From: Cryptomeria japonica
Lineage: Eukaryota > Streptophyta > Pinopsida > Cupressales > Cupressaceae
Length of the DNA stretch: 64,000 nt
NCBI RefSeq assembly: GCF_030272615.1
Contig: NC_081410.1
Coordinates: 227,574,915-227,638,914 of the forward strand
Direction: 5' to 3'
In this document: positions 56,690-64,000 of the stretch, piece after piece
How the letters are laid out: every line of letters begins with the position of its first letter
Numbering within the stretch: position 1 is the stretch's first letter
Position numbers and translations under genes: made by a program
The notes under the pieces: model-generated
Told to the model about the DNA's origin: nothing
Seen by the model: only the letters and a program-made list of their open reading frames with translations
The model's database searches: none

Positions 56690-58775
56690 TGTCTCCCCAC
56701 CCCCTCTATTGTACCTCCTCCACCTGAACCTCCTACCTCCCCTCCTCTTGGTGGCCTAAAACCCACTGATCCACCTGTTTGCTGGCTCTGTGTGGGCCAC
56801 TGACTCTATGTCCTGTGAGATCACACACTCTCATTGTACGAAGCTTCTCGTTGTGCCGCAGGTACTGCTCCGTGATATAATCCCCTATAGTACCCTGCTT
56901 CCCGAACTGCCCTCTCCATCCTATCTCACTGCTGCATAATATCAACGTATATCTGCCCAAGCCCTACAGAAACCAACACCTGGCGGGTTGCATCCCTCTC
57001 CCCCCACAGGCGTATCACATCTGCCTCTTCCCTCTGTACTCTACCTCGTAGCCCCTTTAGATCATCATCTTGTTGATAGATAACATCCTGAAGGGCCGCT
57101 ATTGTCCCTGTCTGTGCCTCCTCTAACATTCGCTCAAACTCCTCCCTCTCCTACCTCAGAGCATCCACCTTTGTCCTCGCTCTATGGAGGCTCTCCATCA
57201 AGTCTGCTATCTCCTGCGTCAGCCACTCCACCTCTACCTCTAGAATCTACCTACAAACTCTCTCTATCTATAGCTCATCCTCAATAGAATGGATTCTCGC
57301 CCGAGTAGTATTTCACTCCTGCTGCACTCTATCAAAATCAGCCTGTGATATCCCTCCCCTCTCCTCCACCTGTGCCTCAGGAACATCCATAGGTACAACA
57401 TCCTCTCCCCTGCCACCCACGACCTCTCCTACTAGTGCTCCCTCTCCCTCTCCCTCTCCTTCATCCATAACACCCTCACTCTCCTCTACTGACCACCAGC
57501 ACCACACCCTCCACCAACCACAACTCTCTCCCCTGGACCATCATCCTCACCACCAACTACCTGGTCTACGACCGACTGTAGCTCATCATCCTCTAAAACC
57601 CTAGGAATGGTAAGACGTACTGGCAAGTGCTCCTCCCACCAGCTCTGGTATCCTCCTGTCATCCCTGGATCCTCACCTGCTCCCATCCGCTCATCCCAGA
57701 CCAAATGAGACACTGTCTGAAAACTAGTCCTACCCTCCAATGGACTCACCGTCGGGCCCCAATATCTCACCTCCCGTGTAATCCGAGGATACACTGGGAT
57801 GTCCCCCACTATATCCTGAACCTATCTGAGTGATTTTGCCACCCTGTATGGTGCATAATACTCCATAATGTACACTAATCTCCCAAACATCCACATCTCC
57901 ACCCCAGCCCAGTGTAGCTGCCAGTCACCCCTCCATCACTCACACCCCAAAAATGGCCGCTATGTAAACTTCATAAGCTCATCCAGAATCTGCTGCCAAA
58001 ACCATACAGACCCTATCTGAGTATAGTGCAACAACCCCCTATACCTATCCACATATGGCTATCGAGCCCGCCTATCCTGTACACCCAGTGGTCGAGTAAC
58101 CGCAATGTACTCCCAAGCCCAGATGTGGAGAAGTATCACTCATGTCGACAAACTAGCATCCTCCCTATACACCACCAGATGCATATCATGATATAACTGA
58201 GCTAACATCGCAGCTCCCCACACATACGGCACGCCATCATGAACCATGAAATAAAGGCACTTGCTCCATCCAACAGGAAATCCATGCTCACCTAGATCAA
58301 GTATAATCCGCTTGCTCAAGAATCCACAAATCACCATTACCATGCGAGGAATCCACCGAATACCCATCGCCCTACCCAAGTGCATCCTACTCCTATCCAA
58401 GATCGGTGGGGTCTCATACTCACAAACCTCCTGAAGATAAAAATCCGCTGCATCCAAGTGGTACTTTGGGATGACACCACGAATAGGGATCTTTAGGATC
58501 CTCCAAAAGGGTCTCTGTCACCTCGCCAATAGGAAGATGGAAGGTGTTATATCGACTGTCCCACTTCTCAACTAAAGCTATCATCATCGCAGTATGAGCC
58601 CGTATCCTCAGCCACCTGCCCACATAGTGCAATCCTAGAGTAGCTAGCACCTCCAACTCATCACGCCCCAACTCCCAAAATAAACTCATAGTAGCGGACC
58701 AATTCTCCCTCAAAGCCAATGGACCCATCTCTGTCTGCATCCACCAAACCAATTCATTATTTCCATGTCCAAAAG
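56690..58775 (-). pseudogene. plant mobile domain (PMD) gene, antisense near the 3' LTR of B
   Basis: Minus-strand coding remnant in several frames. From the N-terminus: FGHGNNELVWWMQTEMGPLA, then LVEKWDSRYNTFHLPIGEVT (58560-58500 region), the core mobile-domain signature; then RSRMHLGRAMGIRWIP (58400); WAWEYIAVTRPLG (58110); YTQIGSVWFWQQILDELMKF (58020); YWGPTVSPLEGRTSFQ (57750); an acidic Asp/Glu/Gly linker (57490-57620); and a coiled-coil-like segment (57129-56930). Frames change near 58457, 58140, 57809 and 57500, so it is no longer translatable as one protein. The domain is known from transposons and MAIN-like host proteins. Here it is an accessory gene transcribed against gag-pol, a feature reported for some Tat relatives. 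Its role in transposition is not established. Confidence 0.78.
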
Positions 58776-58859
58776 TCCTATTCTACCCTCCGGAACCAAC
58801 CATACCCTCACCCTATCCCAAAAATTCTAAACCTAAACCTAACCCTCCCCCTCCAAAGC

Positions 58860-59160
58860 ACATGCATTGATTTGTCCAGCACTCGCGCCAATCTGCAGGC
58901 ACTCGCACTAACAGATAAAGCTTACCCTCCCCAACCCTCCCTGCAACCTCCATTAAAGCGAGCGCTCATGCACCAACACTCGCACTTGTGTAAACCCTTG
59001 AGCACCCGCGTCGAAGTGTGAGCGCCCATGCTAATCAATCCCCCTCCCCCAAAAAACCTATTCTACCCACTTCCTCCCAACGAGCACCCACGCTATTCGC
59101 TAGCGCTCGTGCTAACCCATTGGCGTGCGCGCTAAAACAATGATCAGCGCGTGCACCTCG
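58860..59160 (-). repeat. degenerate CG-rich repeats between the antisense gene and the LTR of B
   Basis: Words such as GCACTCGCGC, GCGAGCGCTCATGC, GAGCGCCCATGCTA, GAGCACCCACGCT, GCTAGCGCTCGTGCTA and GGCGTGCGCGCTA recur every 25-45 bases, about nine times. They sit where the promoter of the antisense gene would be. They resemble in style, but not base for base, the CG-rich leader repeats at 29720-30270. Confidence 0.6.
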
Positions 59161-59656
59161 CCAAGTCTACACCCTAAATTTAGCCCTAATTCTAGCCCTA
59201 CCCTAAAAATTTCAAAAGGGGGAATGGTCCTACATACCGGTGGTCCATAGCTAGTGGGTCTATCATACCATCGGATCCTCTCGGCGCGATGATCACGTGT
59301 AGGAATGCAATCCATCCTTCCTTCTCTCCTTCTACGCTTTAAGTGGCTCCAAGGCTTGTGTGTAACAATGACTCCTCATTGGGCCCTTTGTGGCTTATAT
59401 GGCCCCCCTCGAGGGCCCATTTCCTCCGTGGTCTCGCATCTTCTACTCTTTCTTCTAGATTTTCCACACCTACTTCCTATTTCTTTTTTCACTTATCTCC
59501 ACTAAAATTCTTTCTTCTTTATTTATTTTGAGAATTTTTTTTCGTCAATTTTCTTTGACAAAATTCTCAAGGGGGCATACACCTCCCACACTTTACGCTG
59601 GGTCATCTATTTCTCCTTCTTCTATCTTCTACCCATCGCCAAATTTGTCATTGCGT
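59161..59656 (+). other. 3' untranslated part of B before the purine tract
   Basis: Pyrimidine-rich, with no coding signal. It includes GGGGGCATACACCTCCCACA near 59572, similar to the GGGGGCATACCACCCATTAA phrase before the purine tract of element A (48539), which supports a common ancestry of the two 3' ends. Confidence 0.6.
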
Positions 59657-59671
59657 AAAAGAGGGGCAAAA
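59657..59671 (+). other. polypurine tract of B
   Basis: AAAAGAGGGGCAAAA directly before the TGTAGACATT that opens the right LTR. It matches the tract of element A (48701-48712). Confidence 0.9.
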
Positions 59672-60949
59672 TGTAGACATTTAAAAATAATTATTTTAAT
59701 TATTTTTAAACTCCTGACATAATTAATTTATTAATTATGTCAATTTTTTAATTCTCCTCAATATTAATTAATTATAATTAATATTGTCACTATAGTCTGT
59801 GATTGATTTATTAATCCCCTTTTATTCTTCTAAAAATCCCCAATATTAAATCTTCTCATATTCCTCCTCTTAACTAATTAATTTCAATTAATTAATTAAC
59901 CTAAGTGATTCCTACAAATCACCTTTTCCTAATCCATCATTAACCTAATAAATTCTTCTAGAAACTCCCTAAGCTCACTTAACATTATTCTTCTAATTTT
60001 TAATTCCCTCCACTCATTCTCTCTCCTAGTCAAATCCTCCTACAAATCTTATCTATCCTAATCCCACCCAATCTTTCTTCTAATCCCTCTCCTAATGAGT
60101 TGCTAGTGGCTAATCATCATGATTAGCCACAAAGTCAACTCTTTGTCCCTTCCATCCAACCACTCTCCTTAAATGCCCTTTTCCTAGGTGAATGTGAGAT
60201 TTTGATTTAAAATCTCGCATTCCTCTAGGCATCTCATCTTCCAAGGAATTTTTAATTCCTCCTTATTACTCCAATCCCCATGAGCATCCTTTTTGAAGAA
60301 TTTTTAATTCTTCCTTTCCATTCCTCAAGAAATGTCCCATCCCTTTCTCTTCTCAAGGCACATTGGGAAGTATTCCCAATGTACCTTGAGGAGTGTGGAG
60401 ACAAGAAATGCCTTTAAGACATATCTCTTGGTCTCCACACCTCCTCTTGGGCCTTGTGTGGGCTCACAAGGAATCCTAACCTTCCATCTTGAATCAATCC
60501 TAGTCCTTCATTTCTCCTCCTCTCTCCCTACAAATTGAGGACTCCATCCTCTCACATTTCATCTCCAATTTTAGCAACTTCATGTTGTTAGTTTGTGCCT
60601 AGAAAACCATCTTTGCACCCTCATCATGCCAAAGTTATCCTTCATTCACACTTAGCCATACTATCCATCTCATCCATCAAATCCATCATATCCATTTGTG
60701 CACAATGTTGGAGAGCCAATCACATCAAGCAATCTAAGAGAAAATTGACATCATGTTGGAGGCACTTGGGTGCACTTCAACTTCATCCAAGCTCCATCCG
60801 AGGGAGAAGCTAAATGTTTTGCAATGTAAAAAGCATTTGTCTTCATGTTTTCTATGTGATTTGATTTATGCTTCATGTTCTTATGTTTTAGTGTTTTCGA
60901 TTTGCATGCTAACCATCCAAATCCACCTTGCTTGCTTTTCCCATCTTCA
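59672..60949 (+). mobile_element. right LTR of B
   Basis: 1278 bp, uninterrupted, TGTAGACATT...CCCATCTTCA. It differs from the left LTR by scattered substitutions and small indels: AATAAATCAGT is missing near 59815, TTAATTAATT gained near 59890, TTTAAA gained near 60206, CATCTCAT-type loss near 60670. The insert-free copy shows exactly where element E entered the left LTR (after GTCAA at 60032-60036). Confidence 0.95.
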
Positions 60950-61072
60950 ACTTGTTGTTACTTTATTTTATGCATATCAGTTAATAAGTGGATTTGATAA
61001 TAAGGTTCAAATTACTCTAGCCAATAGAACACTAATTCACCCCCCCCGTCTTAGTGTTCTTGGATTCCAACA
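60950..61072 (+). mobile_element. element C, remainder of its 5' LTR
   Basis: Begins with the second ACTTG and ends TTGGATTCCAACA. Together with 24771-25545 it completes the LTR of C. TTCACCCCCCCCGTCTTAGTG (61037 on) just before the end is a common type of copia LTR ending. Confidence 0.82.
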
Positions 61073-61074
61073 AT

Positions 61075-61087
61075 TGGTATCGGAGCC
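61075..61087 (+). other. primer binding site of element C
   Basis: TGGTATCGGAGCC, two bases after the LTR end. It differs by one A/G from the complement of initiator tRNA-Met (TGGTATCAGAGCC). This identifies C as Ty1/copia-type and plus-oriented. Confidence 0.88.
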
Positions 61088-61140
61088 TTGTGCCTCAGAA
61101 TAAGTCTATCAGCTTGAGGAAGATCTTGAATCTGGAATCC

Positions 61141-62277
61141 ATGAAGATGAGTCTATAGAAGGAACTTGGAGTAGCACTTGAGGACTATGATGTTGAAAGG
61201 TTAAAGAACTTGAAGCTACAAGATGAGTTGAATTCTGCAAAGGAATTCAGTCTTACCCTGTAGGAGAGGTTATCATCTGCTCAAGCTAAAAGGAAGGAAC
61301 TTTTACAAAATCTAGATGATGAAGAGAAGAATGCCCTTAAGGAATTATGTTAGAAGTTGAGTTAGGAGAATGGTGTCATGAAGAATGAGATGCAAGCCAT
61401 GACTATGAGGATGTCCAAGGAGATTGAATATCGGAAGAAGAATGAGGAAAATATTGCTATGTCACTGAAAGATAGATCTGAGGAATGCATTAGGTTGGAA
61501 CATGAGAATGATGTGTTGAGAACTGAGTGGGTGCAATCATAGAATAATGAGCAAGAGTTGGAAAGAATGATGTCAATCCTAAGAAGTGATCCAAATTCTA
61601 CAAATGAATACAAAGAAAAGTTCAGGGTAAGTTCTGCAAGGCTTGATGAATTATTAAAGGATCAAAGAGACACTGGAGACACTAGAGGTCTTGGATTTGA
61701 GCATGGAGAAAGCTCCAATACTTTAAATCAAGGGAATCCACCAGACAAATAGAATTAGAATTCACTAGTAAGGCAACCCAATGCACATAAATTTAATGGT
61801 AGACGCTTTGTTTGTAATAAGTTTGGTCATAGAGCAAGTGAATGTAGAAATATAGCAAATCAAAATAATAATGTTGTTCCTGGTCAGTGTTCAAAGTGTA
61901 ATAAGTTTGGTCATAGGACAAAAGATTGTAGAATGAATGTGAGATGTCATGCATGTGGAAATTTTGGACATATGGCTAATCAATGTAGGTTGAAGAATGG
62001 TCAAGGACTCAACAAGGAAATTCAGAAGAACAATGTTACTTGCTATGCATGCAACAAAATAGGGAATATTGCCAAATATTGTACAAGAAAGAATACACCG
62101 GAAGGGGATGACACATCAAATGAGAAAGGAAAGCAAAAGGTTGATGAGATTTGGCAGGGTTATGCTAAACAATAGATTAGGAAGTCTCAAGATCAATCGA
62201 CAGAGGTAAATTCTTTGGTTACTCAACCGACGGAGTAGAATGTTCTTGCATCGATAGGAAACTTATCCGATAACTAA
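61141..62277 (+). pseudogene. element C gag remnant: coiled coil plus four zinc-knuckle motifs, broken by TAG codons
   Basis: One frame from ATG 61141 to TAA 62275 with no frameshift. The first 200 codons are Glu/Lys/Leu-rich and coiled-coil-like (KNLKLQDELNSAKEF, DLDEEKNALKE-type heptads, IRLEHENDVLRTEWV). The zinc-knuckle region (61800-62085) has four units: the first lacks its first Cys (FVCNKFGHRASEC), the second (CSKCNKFGHRTKDC) and third (CHACGNFGHMANQC) are intact CX2CX4HX4C, and the fourth has Asn for His (CYACNKIGNIAKYC). Stops before the end are TAG at 61156, 61261, 61351, 61363, 61540, 61750, 61756, 62173 and 62236. The capsid-like front part and the whole of pol are absent, so C is a deletion derivative or this is gag only. 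Confidence 0.8.
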
Positions 62278-62419
62278 GGCTTTAGCCTTAGGGGGAGGAA
62301 AATTAATGACAGATCCGGCATTGCCCCTGATAGAGGTCTGAAAGCTTGTTTCAGATCTTGGTGAAGACAGTTTGGAGATTCACCGACGCTAAGATAATGG
62401 ATTTTGTATCCGGTATCAT
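62278..62419 (+). other. junction region with a purine tract, element C
   Basis: GCCTTAGGGGGAGGAAAA (62284-62301) looks like a polypurine tract, but the following sequence is not the LTR of C (no TGTTGTCATTG). Either the 3' LTR was lost or the tract belongs to an internal site. Confidence 0.35.
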
Positions 62420-63007
62420 ATGCCGACATGCATTAATATCAATGGGAAATTAGTGTTTCATAGATTAAAAGGGATAAGTTGCTTCATTTCTGATCACACA
62501 ACACTCAGAGAGAAGCAGAGCGAGTTTAAGGTGATCAAGGCAATTAAAAGCATTTTATATCGATTTCCAGTATCTCTGTGGATTTATCAAAGGTTTTCAC
62601 TAACTTTGGTTGTGAGGTATTTTCTCTGTTTTGATGCTATTTTTTTTGAAATCGGAATGGCTTCTATATTTTCTCTCGCTCTGGCTGATGTGGATGTCCC
62701 TGTTGTGGTGGATATTAAGGATTGTCTACATCCATAATTCAAACAATACCCTCAAATTGCAAAGGTCGATGACTCTATCGGCGCATTTTCTAGGGTTCCT
62801 GATAGAGTTATTTATGTGGAAGATGTGAGAGCATATATTCATTGCACTCTAGAGGATATGGGTTCATCAAAGATTAAATCAATGTATCTGTCTACTTTGC
62901 TGAACACGGATGGATTGATTAAACTAGAATTTCAAAATCTGAAGGATCAGGGTTTCACCGACATTCTGGAGATGCTCAAGTTCGAGGATGAGATGATTCG
63001 GTATTGA
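62420..63007 (+). pseudogene. unrecognised coding remnant with one internal TAA
   Basis: One frame from 62420 to the TGA ending at 63007 (after MIRY) with an internal TAA at about 62735. The part from ATG 62658 reads like real protein: MASIFSLALADVDVPVVVDI, then, after the TAA, FKQYPQIAKVDDSIGAFSRV, then VEDVRAYIHCTLEDMGSSKI. The order of charged and hydrophobic residues and the even codon use differ from the noise around it. It is cut at 63008 by the next LTR. I suspect a transposon-encoded protein but do not recognise the family. Confidence 0.45.
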
Positions 63008-64000
63008 TGCAGTCAAGGCAGGGATATCCAATGAAGGATAGCCCAACCTTGCAACTTAACACATAATCCATGCAAAGAATATCGGTAACTGGTAACTAGG
63101 TGCCAGAGATAGTGGGATGAACAACCGATAACAACACAGAACACATAACCGGTAAACAATGTGAATGAATCTTATTACAATCTGGAGAATTATACATGCC
63201 ACATGCTGGATTATTGTCCAGGATACAAACAATTCTTACAATGCAATTACAAGATCCACAGATCGTCCACATATCAAATCAGCTTCTGGTAACAGTCTGT
63301 CAGTTTTATCCTAATCCAGACCTCAGCCTTCTAGCCTCAGTCCTACCAGATCAGAATCGCGTTGGTTCTACATCTTCGCACAATCTCAAAGCTTTATCTT
63401 CAATATTCTAACTTCCCCCCCTTAAATGATTCACAAGCTTCTATTTATACCATTTGCAAATAATTACAACTAAATCAAGTCGGCCCAAAGACCAACCAGT
63501 TGATGAAACGTGCAACGGTAATATGTCAGCTCAAATCACTAAGAACAATCTCCAAATCATAAAACGATGCACAAACCTCTAGGAATACCGGCCGAGGCCA
63601 AAAGAAAAATCTCCAATGATCTGCAAGTCACGGAGATCAGCTGCAATCTGAAATCATCTTATCTCAACATACAACCAAGCTAACTGGTAAGAACACATCA
63701 ACTAGGACAATACCAGAATCCACATCTCACTGGAAACAAAGACAAATGCTATGAAACTCGAACATGATAAAGAACACGAACACAAGGGAATAAACCCAAA
63801 ACCATAATGCTAAACACTCAAACATGAAGAAATTCCATGCTCTCAAGCAATTCCACTAAAAACTGCCCAACCGGTAAGAACTAGACTGGTACTCCTGTAT
63901 CACTAGGTATGTGATGAGCCGAGTTCATGACGAGTTCATGCGGCTTGAATAGCCCTATAAAATCACCAAGGAGGCGATTTGTGCTATCACTGACTTACCC
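63008..64000 (-). mobile_element. LTR-like sequence running out of the window, minus orientation
   Basis: On the minus strand there is a TATA box (TATAAATAG at 63441-63449) followed about 430 bases later by a CA end at 63008 (CTTGACTGCA). The coding remnant on the left stops abruptly there. CCGGT and GGGCCGAC words resemble those in the LTR of element C. No matching second copy or duplication is visible, so the call rests on layout alone. The open frame 63196-63411 crosses it and is probably not coding. Confidence 0.4.

Larger units (their letters stand above)
25546..60949 (+). mobile_element. element B: Tat-lineage Ty3/gypsy LTR retrotransposon enlarged to 35.4 kb by nested insertions
   Basis: Two LTRs of nearly equal length once insertions are removed (25546-25902 plus 28727-29648 = 1279 bp; 59672-60949 = 1278 bp), TG...CA ends and ACTTG duplications bound it. 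A primer-site-like stretch follows the left LTR and a purine tract precedes the right one. B's own genes are a truncated gag/protease-to-integrase region (50085-54909) and an antisense mobile-domain gene (56690-58775). Its leader is interrupted by DNA element F, its 5' LTR by element E, and its gag by element A. The RT-RNase H-second RNase H-integrase order places it in the Tat lineage. Confidence 0.93.

Noticed and set aside
1-64000. Bacterial operon, phage, toxin-antitoxin or defence system
   Set aside because: Introns, LTR elements and AT-rich intergenic DNA show a plant nuclear region; no such genes are seen.

Overview
The window looks like a piece of a large, repeat-laden plant nuclear genome, most likely a conifer. 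The reasons are one intron-containing plant gene with GT-AG introns, deeply nested LTR retrotransposons, long AT-rich stretches without genes, and solo LTRs with intact target duplications. The species assignment is inference; I cannot run a database search.

The only well-supported host gene is on the minus strand at 15887-21264. It has nine exons with consistent phases, 647 codons, and encodes a membrane-anchored protein of the plant O-fucosyltransferase family. Weaker single-exon candidates lie at 8377-8531, 10513-10713 and 13539-13703. Around them are older repeats: a minus-strand LTR element at the left edge with an antisense plant-mobile-domain remnant (1-3425), a solo LTR inserted in it (2164-3287, duplication AGTAG), a copia-type LTR (4319-4812), a SINE with an 11-bp duplication (9463-9592), and a second, inverted solo LTR of the same family (11296-12531, duplication CAAAG).

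From about 23.6 kb to the right edge the window is one nest of transposons. A decayed Ty3/gypsy fragment (23580-24770, minus) is cut by a copia-type element (C) that starts at 24771. The 5' LTR of C is split at ACTTG by a Tat-lineage Ty3/gypsy element (B) spanning 25546-60949. B itself contains three insertions: a small minus-strand copia-type element (E, 25903-28721) in its 5' LTR, a 6.9-kb terminal-inverted-repeat DNA element (F, 30508-37448) in its leader, and a second Tat element (A, gag-pol 39219-46304, 3' LTR 48713-50081) in its gag gene. C resumes at 60950 with the end of its LTR, a tRNA-iMet primer site and a zinc-knuckle gag remnant, followed by an unrecognised coding remnant (62420-63007) and another LTR running off the window.

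Points of interest: element F carries a ten-exon minus-strand gene I do not recognise, in which every exon after the second is a whole number of codons, beside palindromic CG-rich subterminal repeats; B and the left-edge element both carry a plant mobile domain gene antisense next to the 3' LTR; the pol of A is one 2361-codon frame broken by only three stops; the gag remnant of C is broken almost only by TAG; the LTR of B carries seven consecutive inverted repeats; and the missing 5' LTR of A together with the missing 5' gag of B point to a deletion between two leaders. No bacterial-type system, CRISPR array or rRNA/tRNA gene is visible.
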